A stretch of DNA of 64,000 nt from Acholeplasma sp. CAG:878. GTDB taxonomy: Bacteria; Bacillota_I; Bacilli_A; RF39; UBA660. The DNA is taken from the NCBI GenBank assembly GCA_000432255.1, contig HF989914.1, positions 13,178 through 77,177 of the forward strand. Reading direction: 5' to 3'. This document shows, piece after piece, positions 43,880 to 52,300 of the stretch. The notes beneath the pieces are model-generated. The model saw only the letters and a program-made list of their open reading frames with translations, had not been told where the DNA came from and searched no databases. A program made the translations under genes and the position numbers. Position 1 is the first letter of the stretch. Each line of letters begins with the position of its first letter.

Positions 43880-43908
43880 TTTACAAATTTACAAAAACAA
43901 TGTATAAT
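43880..43908 (+). promoter_or_regulatory. Promoter of the RNase J gene
   Basis: TTTACA (43880-43885), 17-base spacer, TATAAT (43903-43908). Confidence 0.7.
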
Positions 43909-43943
43909 TAATTAGTCGCAAAACTTTTAAGAAAGGAGGATTC

Positions 43944-45587
43944 ATGGAAAATAAATTTACTAAAGTATTTGCTTTAGGTGGTTTGGGTGAAGTTGGAAAA
44001 AATATGTATTGCATTATGTATGACAAAGAAATCATTATTACTGATGCAGGTATTACTTTTCCACAAGAGATTAAGGGTGTTGATTATATAATTCCAGATT
44101 TCACATTTTTAAAGAAAAATGAAAAATATATTAAAGCTCTATTTATAACCCATGGTCATGAGGATCATATAGGAGCGATACCTTTTCTTTTAAATATGGT
44201 AAACATTCCTCGTGTATATGCTCCAAACCAAGCAGTGGGTCTAATTAGAAAAAAATTAGAAGAAAGAAATATTCAATATAAAAATTTATTTGTTTATACT
44301 GAAAAAAATCATATTAAATTTAAAAATATTAGTGTTGAATTTTTTATGACAACTCACTCTATACCAGATTCACATGGTATTGTAGTTCATACTCCAGATG
44401 GTACTATTGTAACAACGGGTGATTTTAAATTTGACTTAACACCAATTGGTCCAATGGCTAATTTACATAAAATGGCCGAAGTTGGAAAAAAAGGTGTTAC
44501 TCTACTTTTAAGTGATAGTACTAATGCTTTAAATAGTGGTTTTTCAGCTAGTGAGTCAAAAGTTGATGAAGCGTTAGCTGGTATTTTTAGAACTCATAGT
44601 GGACGTATTATAATTGCAACATTTGCTTCTAATATATACAGATTAAAACATATAGTTGATACTTGCCAAAGAAACGGTAGAAAAATCGCTGTATTTGGAC
44701 GTAGCATGGATACTAATATTGAAATATCTATTAAAGATGGTTATATTAAAAATAAAGGTATTTTTATAACACCTGAAGAAGCAAATCATTTACCAAATAA
44801 TAAAGTATGCTTGTTATGTACTGGCTCTCAAGGTGAACCACTTGCTGCTTTATCAAGAATTGCTAATGGTAGTCATAGACAAATAAAATTACAAGCAGAT
44901 GATGTAGTTGTATTTTCATCATCAGCTATTCCTGGTAATGCTATTAGTATATCAAGAACAATCAACAAATTATATTTAAAAGGTGTTAAAGTATATACCA
45001 ATACACTATTAAGTGATATTCATACATCTGGTCATGGAAGTCAAGAAGAATTAAAGTTAATGTTGCGACTAATTAAACCAAAATATTTCATGCCATTTCA
45101 CGGTGAATATCGTATGCTTAAAAAACATGCTGACCTTGCTACTTTATGTGGCGTACCTAAGGAAAACACATTTGTTTTAGGTAATGGCGAAGTTTTAACT
45201 ATTAAAAAAGGTATTGTTAAAAAACAAGGTACTGTTCCTGCTGGTGATATATATGTCGATGGTAATAAAATTGGTGATGTTGATAATCTAATTATGAAAG
45301 AAAGAAAAATAATGTCTAATGATGGTATTGTTATTGTAATTATTAATACTAAAAATAATAAATTAATAACAAAACCAAGCATTGCTACTCGTGGTTTTGT
45401 AGTTGTCAATGATAATCAAGAATTACTACATGAACTTGAAAATTATGTTGAAAAAGTTATAATAAATAGTAAAAACAATGATATCAAACCATTAGTTATT
45501 AATGAACTATCAGATTATATATTTACTAAAACTGGAAGAAAACCAATTATTATGCCTGTAATAATGGAAATTAAAAAAACACATTAA
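43944..45587 (+). CDS. rnj: Ribonuclease J
   Basis: 547 aa metallo-beta-lactamase/beta-CASP RNase. Zinc motif THGHEDHIGAIPFLL, further His/Asp ligands (HSIPDSHG, TTGDFKFD), the beta-CASP region FGRSMDTNIEIS and GSQGEPLAALSRI, and the late HTSGHGSQEEL and MPFHGEYRML. Endo- and 5' exonuclease for mRNA decay and rRNA maturation. AAGGAGG precedes the ATG. Converges on mutM with a 4-base overlap. Confidence 0.96.
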   Translation: MENKFTKVFALGGLGEVGKNMYCIMYDKEIIITDAGITFPQEIKGVDYIIPDFTFLKKNEKYIKALFITHGHEDHIGAIPFLLNMVNIPRVYAPNQAVGLIRKKLEERNIQYKNLFVYTEKNHIKFKNISVEFFMTTHSIPDSHGIVVHTPDGTIVTTGDFKFDLTPIGPMANLHKMAEVGKKGVTLLLSDSTNALNSGFSASESKVDEALAGIFRTHSGRIIIATFASNIYRLKHIVDTCQRNGRKIAVFGRSMDTNIEISIKDGYIKNKGIFITPEEANHLPNNKVCLLCTGSQGEPLAALSRIANGSHRQIKLQADDVVVFSSSAIPGNAISISRTINKLYLKGVKVYTNTLLSDIHTSGHGSQEELKLMLRLIKPKYFMPFHGEYRMLKKHADLATLCGVPKENTFVLGNGEVLTIKKGIVKKQGTVPAGDIYVDGNKIGDVDNLIMKERKIMSNDGIVIVIINTKNNKLITKPSIATRGFVVVNDNQELLHELENYVEKVIINSKNNDIKPLVINELSDYIFTKTGRKPIIMPVIMEIKKTH

Positions 45588-45600
45588 TTGTGTTTTTTTT
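45573..45600 (+). terminator. Shared terminator of rnj and mutM
   Basis: AAAAACACA and TGTGTTTTT arms around TTAAT with T or A runs on both sides, containing both stop codons. Confidence 0.7.
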
Positions 45601-46402
45601 GACAACAAGGACAATAATAAGTTCCTCTTCCACCTACTCTTATTTTTAAAATATCAGAATTACAATTTGGACAATTCTTTTTTGTATGCACTAGTAATTC
45701 ATTTTGAAATCTTCCATGAACTCCTTCACTTGATTCATAACTTTTTATAGTAGTACCACCTAATTCAATAGCTTTTTCTAATACAATTTTTGAATTATCT
45801 ATAATTGCTTGTAATTCTTTTTCATTTAATTCACATGCTTTAGTTAAAGGATTAATTTTACTTAAAAAAAGTACCTCATCAGCATATATATTACCTAATC
45901 CTGTAATTATTTGTTGATCTAAAATAACTGTTTTAATTGGTGTTTTCTTATTTTTGTATTTTTCTTTTAAATATTTAACATTTAAATTATCATCAAATGG
46001 TTCATATCCCAATTCATTTAATGGTTTATTATTATAAACTTCATCTTTTTTATATAGATACATTTTTCCAAATTTTCTTGTATCTTGATATCTTAATTCT
46101 TCATCTTCAAATTTAAATACAACATGTTGGTGTTTAGATAAAGGTTCATTTGTTTTTATATAAAACTTTCCTTCCATTCTAAGATGACTTAATAAATAAT
46201 AATCATTTAATTCAAACATTAACCATTTTCCTCTTCTTTTAATATCGATTATTGTTTGTTCCTTTAAATTATTAATAAATTCTTCTACTTTGGGGTAAGC
46301 AATTATATTGTTATAATACACTTGTACATCAATTATCTTTTTATTTAAAATTTGTTTTTTTAGTGTTTCTTTTACTGTTTCTACTTCTGGTAATTCTGGC
46401 AT
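45584..46402 (-). CDS. mutM: Formamidopyrimidine-DNA glycosylase
   Basis: 272 aa. Catalytic N-terminus MPELPEVETVKETLKK (Pro2, Glu3), ITGLGNIYADEVLFLSKINP, and the C-terminal zinc finger CPNC...CPCC with the loop IRVGGRGTYYC. Removes oxidised purines, mainly 8-oxoguanine. One base before murI in the operon. Confidence 0.97.
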   Translation of the reverse strand: MPELPEVETVKETLKKQILNKKIIDVQVYYNNIIAYPKVEEFINNLKEQTIIDIKRRGKWLMFELNDYYLLSHLRMEGKFYIKTNEPLSKHQHVVFKFEDEELRYQDTRKFGKMYLYKKDEVYNNKPLNELGYEPFDDNLNVKYLKEKYKNKKTPIKTVILDQQIITGLGNIYADEVLFLSKINPLTKACELNEKELQAIIDNSKIVLEKAIELGGTTIKSYESSEGVHGRFQNELLVHTKKNCPNCNSDILKIRVGGRGTYYCPCCQKKHN

Positions 46403-46403
46403 A

Positions 46404-47126
46404 CTAATCCTCCAATACTACTTCTTCTAAATAATACTTTTCTTTAATTATTTTATCTATATTTGAAATTAATGTGTGATTTACTTTACTAAAATATAAT
46501 CTTATTTGTTTTTCTTTGTTACCTAATTTTAATGTGTCAGCTAAAATTGTACCCATATTTATTAATGGTATTTTACTATCTAAATAATCATTCAATTCTT
46601 TTTCAATAATTGGATAATGTGTACATCCTAGTATTAACACATCGACTTTATCTTTAAAAATATTCATATATTTTGGTATTATATCTGTTAGAGATTGTTC
46701 ATTTTCAATATATGGTACAAAATCATTACATGACCTAGCTATTATTTTTTTATTTATTCTTTTTTCAAATGTTTTACTCTTAATCGTCATATTTGTTCCT
46801 ATTAGTCCTATAGTTTCATAATTAGAATTGTTTATATAATCAATAGTAGGACTTATAACATCATATATTTTAGTGTCTTTGGGTAATTTATCAAATACAT
46901 TAGAACTTATAGTTCCACACGCAACTATAATTAAATCAACATCTTTTTTGTTTAAAAAGTTAATTATTTTATTTGATAGTTTTAATAATTCTTCTTTTGA
47001 TTTTGTTCCATAAGGTGCGTTTATATTATCTCCAAAATAATAATATTTATTATTTGGGTATTTTTTTATTAATTCTGCTAAAACTGTTAATCCACCTATT
47101 CCTGAGTCAAAAATACCTATTTTCAT
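46404..47126 (-). CDS. murI: Glutamate racemase
   Basis: 240 aa. IGIFDSGIGGLTVLAEL, VACGTISSNVF and LGCTHYPIIEKEL carry the two catalytic Cys. Makes D-glutamate for peptidoglycan. Slightly shorter than the usual 265 aa. AGGAGG is seven bases before the ATG; it is first in a murI-mutM unit. Confidence 0.95.
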   Translation of the reverse strand: MKIGIFDSGIGGLTVLAELIKKYPNNKYYYFGDNINAPYGTKSKEELLKLSNKIINFLNKKDVDLIIVACGTISSNVFDKLPKDTKIYDVISPTIDYINNSNYETIGLIGTNMTIKSKTFEKRINKKIIARSCNDFVPYIENEQSLTDIIPKYMNIFKDKVDVLILGCTHYPIIEKELNDYLDSKIPLINMGTILADTLKLGNKEKQIRLYFSKVNHTLISNIDKIIKEKYYLEEVVLED

Positions 47127-47142
47127 AAAAACCTCCTAATTA

Positions 47143-47151
47143 ATTATATCA
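47143..47151 (-). promoter_or_regulatory. Extended -10 promoter of murI-mutM
   Basis: TGA-TATAAT, 16 bases before the murI start. The -35 region is poor and overlaps the end of the preceding terminator. Confidence 0.5.
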
Positions 47152-47157
47152 CATTAA

Positions 47158-47190
47158 AGAAAAAAACTGATTATTTTCAGTTTTTTATTT
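47158..47190 (-). terminator. Terminator after the second pilin-like locus
   Basis: AAAACTGA and TCAGTTTT arms around AAATAA followed by T residues, about 10 bases after the stop codon. Confidence 0.8.
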
Positions 47191-47196
47191 TGATTT

Positions 47197-48624
47197 TTAT
47201 TTTACAACATAAGGATTAGCACTTGTTCCACTTCCAGACACAAGCGTATCAGCACTTAGGTTCAAAACTGGGCGGACGCCACGAGTAGCGCTGACATAAT
47301 CGTAGTTAGTAGTACCATCACTATTAGCATACCAAGCATTAGCATTAGCACTATTATACATATTACTGAAGCCGGCGGGGCTCATAGTCCAATAACTACT
47401 TCCACTATTCAAGTAATATGGATAACTACGCCCTCTTACATAATACCATCCTCCAGCATAGATTGTCTCATCATATGTTACTAATCCTACTTTTGATGTT
47501 ACTACTCCTTTTCCATTTCCATCTGTTGTACATTCAAATGTTGGTGTATATGATTCTTTTGCTGTCAATTTTGTAGAACCTGTTTTTAATTTAAAATTAG
47601 TTCCATCATATGCAACTCTTGCAGCCTCACAGAAATAGTTTCCACTTACTACTTTACTTGCATTATCTCCTGTTATATTGGTAGTAAACCAATTATCAAC
47701 TACCGTTTTAAGTTCTGAATTTGTATAATACATTTTATCATATGTTTTGTATGTACTATTAAATTTATTGTATCCAATACTTGATGTTAACATTATTCTA
47801 ATTGTTCCATCTTCATTAACTCTTAATATTCTATAGTCTTTTCCTGCAAATTTTATGTAGTTATTTGTTGGATTTCCTCTGAAATAATATGTTTTATTAC
47901 CCCCCAATGTTTGGGCATATAATCCGCTTTGGTCACTTGTTTGCCATGAAGTTGTCCAAGTTTGGTCAGTTGCTATTACATTAGAGTTATTTGTTCCTAA
48001 TATTGCACTTTTTAAGCCAACTGTATTACTAACTGTTATTTTTACAGTTGCTTCTGCAGTTTTTCCATTTGTTCCTGTTGCTGTACATTTTACTGTATGG
48101 TCTCCTGCATCTAATGAACTTACATTTTCTACTTCACATGTAACTTGTCCGCCAGTTTTTCCAAATTTTACATTGAAGCAATTTTTGATTTTTACATCTG
48201 TTCCTTTATTTACTGTTACTGCTGCTTCTTTCGCGCTAATAGTAGGTTGAAATTCATCAACTCCATCTTTTTCGCATGTTACTTTACTTGTTATTTTGTC
48301 ATTTTCATCAACATTTGAACAAGTATAGTTTTTCATTGATGCGAATTTTACTCCGACAATTTTGATTCCTCTTTCATCACTATTTTTTGAATTATCTATT
48401 GTCCATGTCCCCATGTATGGATGTTCTCCTGCTATTGTTAAATCTGCTACTTCTCCTGATAGATTAACTGTTCCATCAGTTGAATTTAATAATCCTTCTG
48501 CATATTTTGTTCTTACTGTATCGATTACTCCATAGCAACTATTTTCTAATGACTTAATTTTTGCATGGTTCCTCGTTCTTTCCATCTTTAGCGCAAGTAA
48601 CTTTACTATTAATGGTTCCATCAC
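47197..48624 (-). pseudogene. 3' part of a pilin-like adhesin joined out of frame to a second pilin 5' part
   Basis: An open frame of 475 codons. Its homologous part begins at AKIKSLENSCYGVIDTVRTK (near 48565), the segment that follows the membrane helix in pilins; the codons before it are an out-of-frame reading of the neighbouring gene. There is no ribosome site at its ATG. The body contains a pilin-like domain, an Ig-like domain (about 155-225, ATVKITVSN) and a C-terminal adhesin-like domain from about 240 (KFAGKDYRILRVNEDG to RGVRPVLNLSADTL). The last 50 residues are rich in Asn, Ser and Tyr and their DNA is richer in G+C. It is either a silent cassette awaiting recombination, a disrupted gene or an assembly chimera. 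Confidence 0.6.
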
Positions 48625-48994
48625 TATTTACATTTGTACATGTATAATCTTTCATTGATGCAAATTTTACATCTTTTATTTTTATTCCTCGATTATCTGG
48701 ATTACTTGAATTATCAATCTCCCATATTCCAGCGATTGGTTGTTCTCCCGATACTGTTATTTCTGTTACATTTCCTTTTGATTTTACTGTTCCATCTTCT
48801 GAATTTAATAATCCTTCGGCATACTTTGTTCTTACCCCATCAATTACTTCATAACAACTATTTTCTATTGACTTAATTTTTTCATTTTCGATTACATTAA
48901 ATATTATTGGAGTAGCTATTAAGGCTATTATTGCTAGTACTATAATGACTGCTAATAATTCTATTAATGTAAATCCATTCTTTTTATTTTTCAT
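48554..48994 (-). CDS. Truncated pilin-like protein with prepilin N-terminus
   Basis: 146 aa. GAGAGGAAAG precedes the ATG. Prepilin signal G|FTLIELLAVIIVLAIIAL after a lysine-rich leader, then KIKSIENSCYEVIDGVRTKY and a pilin-like domain. Near residue 140 (NEEPC) the homology ends at the junction with the downstream gene and the frame stops four codons later. The downstream frame repeats the same domain, so the locus holds one and a part copies in tandem, 1 nt out of register. The product would be an anchored stub without the adhesin-like domain. Close paralogue of the gene at 1-705. Confidence 0.75.
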   Translation of the reverse strand: MKNKKNGFTLIELLAVIIVLAIIALIATPIIFNVIENEKIKSIENSCYEVIDGVRTKYAEGLLNSEDGTVKSKGNVTEITVSGEQPIAGIWEIDNSSNPDNRGIKIKDVKFASMKDYTCTNVNSDGTINSKVTCAKDGKNEEPCKN

Positions 48995-49077
48995 TTTTAC
49001 TTTCCTCTCTACTAATTATTTTTATACTTTAATCTCATCTTATTATATTTTTTATACCACTTCCTTTTATTAAGCAA

Positions 49078-49127
49078 CAAAAAAACACGAAAGAAACCTA
49101 GGCAATAAACCTAGTTTCTCCGTGTTT
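49078..49127 (-). terminator. Terminator of leader element copy 2
   Basis: On the minus strand AAACACG and CGTGTTT form the outer stem and GAAACTAGG with CCTAGGTTTC the inner stem, followed by eight T or A/T. It lies between the leader ORF and the pilin-like gene and could attenuate transcription. It could also serve as the parC terminator. Confidence 0.75.
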
Positions 49128-49137
49128 ATTTATATGG

Positions 49138-49194
49138 TTAGTTAAATAACCCCCCATGTGTTAACTCATTGTATACATTATTTAACATAACCAT
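49138..49194 (-). CDS. Putative 18-aa leader peptide
   Basis: MVMLNNVYNELTHGGLFN, starting at ATG 49192-49194 with AGGAG eight bases upstream. It begins like the small ORF at 844-957 (MVMLNN then V/I-Y-N) but ends at TAA before the terminator hairpin, as a leader peptide would. A good promoter is directly upstream. No function proven. Confidence 0.5.
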   Translation of the reverse strand: MVMLNNVYNELTHGGLFN

Positions 49195-49216
49195 ATCAAT
49201 CACTCCTACTATTTAA

Positions 49217-49245
49217 ATAATAACACATAATAAATCATTTTTCAA
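49217..49245 (-). promoter_or_regulatory. Sigma-A promoter of leader element copy 2
   Basis: TTGAAA (49240-49245), 17-base spacer, TATTAT (49217-49222), starting within five bases of the parC stop codon. Predicted transcript start is just before the leader ORF ribosome site. Confidence 0.75.
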
Positions 49246-49248
49246 GTA

Positions 49249-51747
49249 TTATTCTATGTCAATATTATCAATAATACCTTCAATTTGAAGCATTCTATTA
49301 TCAATATCATCTAACGATATATCTAATATTTCTTCTTCTATTTCTTTATTTTCTTTTGTTTTTTTAGTCAATTCTACTAATTCAAAACAATCTTTAATTC
49401 CTTTTTTATTAATAACTGTACCGGTTGAATATCTATCTACAATTGGCAATTCTGTTACTTTTAAATGTTTAATTTCATCAGTTAATATTAAAATATTTTT
49501 AGTATTTACAAACGTTTTTAATATTTTGTATGGATTAGTTTTAACATCCCTAACTAATAAAATACCTTTTCTTGCTCTTGTGGATAATTCAAATTCATTT
49601 AATTTAATTCTTTTTCCTGTACCATTTTCAGTAATTACAGTTATATAATCAGCACTATTAAATACTAAACCACTTCTAACTTCATCATTTTTCAAATTAA
49701 TCGACTTAACGCCACTTGCTTTAATTCCAACAGTTGATACTTCCGATGTATTGTATCTTAAGGCATAACCATTTTTAGTTGTTACAAATATGTTATTGCC
49801 ATCTACATTAGATACGCTTACCAATTTGTCATGATTTTTCAAATTCATACAACACATTGGTTTAGAATATCTATTAACTTTAAATTCATTTAAACTTGTT
49901 CTTTTTACAAAACCATCTTTGCTAAATAAAGTTATTAAAGTGTTGTTAAACTCATATACCGGCATACTTGCTATAATGTTTTCATCACTATTAAGTTTTA
50001 CAATATTAGATATATGTTTACCTAATTCTTTCCACTTTAATTCTGGTATTTCATATACTGGTAAATATATATAATTACCTAAATCAGTAAATAATAAAAT
50101 TGTATTTAATGTATTAATTTCATATAATCCAATTAAATAATCTCCATCTTTTACTAGTGTGTCTTCATCTTTATTATAACTTCTAAGTGATACTCTTTTA
50201 ACATAACCTTCCTTAGTTATTGCTACTACGACGTCATCTTTTGGTAACATTTTAGTCGCATCTATTTTTATATCTTCGATTTCATCTAACACTTCTGTTT
50301 TTCTATCTACGGCATAAAGTTTTTTAATTTCTCTTAATTCTTCTTTCATAACACTTTTCAAAACATCTACATTAGATAAAATAGAATTTAATTTATCAAC
50401 AATTATTTTTAAATTGTTAGCTTCTTCAATTAATTCAGAAACATCTGTATTAGTTAATTTATAAAGTTGTAATTCGACAATTGCTTTAGCTTGCTTTTCA
50501 CTAAAATCATAGTTATTAACTAAATTAACTTCAGCATCACTTTTATTTTTACTACTTCTAATCGTTTTAATAACTTCATCTAAAATACTTAAAGCCTTAA
50601 TTAATCCTTCAACAATATGTATTCTTGCTTTTGCGTGTTCTAAATCAAATTGTGTTCGTTTTAATATAACTTCCTTTTGATGAGCTATATAAGCGTCTAA
50701 TATTGATAATATTCCTAAAACTACTGGTCTATGATTTACTATAGCAACCATATTATAGTTATAAGATATTTGCATATCAGTATTTTTCAATAAATAATTT
50801 ACTATTAAATTTGTATCAGCATCTTTTTTTAAGTCGATTACTATTGTTTCTGGATTTTCTAAATCTGATTCATCTCTTACTTCTAAAATTCCTTCTATTT
50901 TTTTATCAATTCTAATTTCATCTATTTTTTTAACTAATAAACTTTTATTAACATCAAATGGAATTTCAGTTATTATTATTTGGTCTTTTCCTTTGTTTTT
51001 AACTATTTCATACTTTGATTTAACTATTACTTTTCCTTTTCCTGTTTTGAAAGCATCGATTATTCCTTGTTTTCCACAAACAATTCCTCCGGTTGGAAAA
51101 TCTGGTCCTTTAATAATGTCTAAAATAGTATCTAAATAGCAATTAGGACTATCTATTCTTTTTATTGTAGCATCTATTACTTCACCTAAATTGTGAGGAG
51201 GAATGTTAGTTGCATATCCAGCACTTATTCCATTTGCTCCATTTACTAATAAATTGGGAAATCTTGCTGGTAAGACAGTTGGTTCGAATAATGTGTCATC
51301 ATAGTTATATGTCATTACAACTGTATCTTTATTTATGTCTTTTAATAATTCATTGCTTATTCTACCTAATCTTGCTTCGGTATAACGATAAGCGGCTGGA
51401 CTATCCCCATCCATTGAACCATTATTACCATGCATATCGATATATAAAGTGTTTTGTTTCCACCATTGACTCATTCTTACCATTGCATCATATATTGAAG
51501 CATCTCCATGTGGGTGGTAGTGTCCCATAACATCTCCAACGGTTTTTGCACATTTACGATATGGTTTATCATATGTGTTTTTACCTTGATACATTGTATA
51601 TAAGATTCTTCTTTGAACAGGTTTTAAGCCATCCCTTACATCTGGTAAGGCTCTATCTTGAATAATTTCTTTAGCATATCTTGAAAACCTATCCCCCATT
51701 ATATCTTCTAGTGAATAATCATAAATTCTTTTGATTATATCTTGCAT
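49249..51747 (-). CDS. parC: DNA topoisomerase IV subunit A
   Basis: 832 aa. SLEDIMGDRFSRYAKEIIQ and ALPDVRDGLKPVQRRILY are the ParC (rather than GyrA) form; the catalytic Tyr is in AAYRYTEARLG. The C-terminal beta-pinwheel starts at about residue 490 and lacks the GyrA-box. The quinolone-binding region reads HPHGDASIYDAMVRMSQ, with Ala where ParC commonly has Ser (Ser79 in pneumococcus). Decatenates chromosomes with ParE. A sugar transferase gene sits between it and parE. Confidence 0.93.
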   Translation of the reverse strand: MQDIIKRIYDYSLEDIMGDRFSRYAKEIIQDRALPDVRDGLKPVQRRILYTMYQGKNTYDKPYRKCAKTVGDVMGHYHPHGDASIYDAMVRMSQWWKQNTLYIDMHGNNGSMDGDSPAAYRYTEARLGRISNELLKDINKDTVVMTYNYDDTLFEPTVLPARFPNLLVNGANGISAGYATNIPPHNLGEVIDATIKRIDSPNCYLDTILDIIKGPDFPTGGIVCGKQGIIDAFKTGKGKVIVKSKYEIVKNKGKDQIIITEIPFDVNKSLLVKKIDEIRIDKKIEGILEVRDESDLENPETIVIDLKKDADTNLIVNYLLKNTDMQISYNYNMVAIVNHRPVVLGILSILDAYIAHQKEVILKRTQFDLEHAKARIHIVEGLIKALSILDEVIKTIRSSKNKSDAEVNLVNNYDFSEKQAKAIVELQLYKLTNTDVSELIEEANNLKIIVDKLNSILSNVDVLKSVMKEELREIKKLYAVDRKTEVLDEIEDIKIDATKMLPKDDVVVAITKEGYVKRVSLRSYNKDEDTLVKDGDYLIGLYEINTLNTILLFTDLGNYIYLPVYEIPELKWKELGKHISNIVKLNSDENIIASMPVYEFNNTLITLFSKDGFVKRTSLNEFKVNRYSKPMCCMNLKNHDKLVSVSNVDGNNIFVTTKNGYALRYNTSEVSTVGIKASGVKSINLKNDEVRSGLVFNSADYITVITENGTGKRIKLNEFELSTRARKGILLVRDVKTNPYKILKTFVNTKNILILTDEIKHLKVTELPIVDRYSTGTVINKKGIKDCFELVELTKKTKENKEIEEEILDISLDDIDNRMLQIEGIIDNIDIE

Positions 51748-51757
51748 AATTCACCTC

Positions 51758-52300
51758 TTATTTAAATAATTGTTTAAATATAACAATTATATTATTAATT
51801 AATATTTTAAAGTCGAACATAAAACTTAAATTATCATAATATTCAATATCACATTTTAATGTTTCACTATAACTAAGGTATCTTCCACCTCTTGATTGAG
51901 CTAAGCCAAAAATTCCTGGTTTTACTAGATATCTTTTTTCACTAATAGTGCCTTCTGGTAATTTTTCATTACATATGAATGCTCTAGGTCCTATTAAAGA
52001 CATATCACCCATTAAAACATTATAAAACTGTGGTAATTCATTTAGTGATAATTTATCTATTATTTTACTTGTCTTAGTATATGTACTATTTCCTTGCTTA
52101 TCATAAACTCTAGTTCTTATTTTGTACATATAAAATGGTTTTTTATTTTTACCCTCTCTTGGTATTCTAATGTCGATAATCGGTTTTCCTAAATTAATTA
52201 GAGTTATTAACATAACTATTAACATCGGAATAAAAGTTAAAATTATTAAAATCAACGATATAATTATATCTAATAATCTTTTAATATATTTTCTATACAT
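51758..52300 (-). CDS. Bacterial sugar transferase (polyprenyl-phosphate glycosyl-1-P transferase)
   Basis: Start at ATG 52298-52300 after AGGATG; it overlaps the parE 3' end by eight bases. 180 aa. One N-terminal membrane hairpin (about 10-33) and the catalytic core: PFYMYKIRTR, DKLSLNELPQFYNVLMGDM, SLIGPRAFI and YLVKPGIFGLAQSRG. Known role: transfers a sugar phosphate to undecaprenyl phosphate to begin a surface glycan. A minimal, short form. Unusual in lying inside the parE-parC operon. Confidence 0.9.
   Translation of the reverse strand: MYRKYIKRLLDIIISLILIILTFIPMLIVMLITLINLGKPIIDIRIPREGKNKKPFYMYKIRTRVYDKQGNSTYTKTSKIIDKLSLNELPQFYNVLMGDMSLIGPRAFICNEKLPEGTISEKRYLVKPGIFGLAQSRGGRYLSYSETLKCDIEYYDNLSFMFDFKILINNIIVIFKQLFK

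Larger units (their letters stand above)
49078..49207 (-). repeat. Leader element, copy 2 (first copy at 850-970)
   Basis: Same order of parts as copy 1: AGGAGTGA, ATATGGTTATGTTAAATAAT, GTTAAC, ATTTAACTAACCATATAAAT, AAACACG hairpin. The complementary outer arms ATATGGTTA/TAACCATAT are kept, while the inner part differs (ACATGGGGGG here). The same element before two pilin-like genes suggests shared control or that it moved with the genes. Confidence 0.65.

Noticed and set aside
47197..48624. Programmed frameshift joining the two pilin-like frames
   Set aside because: The frames differ by +1 and the junction has no recognisable slippery site or stimulatory structure; the duplicated domain points to recombination.
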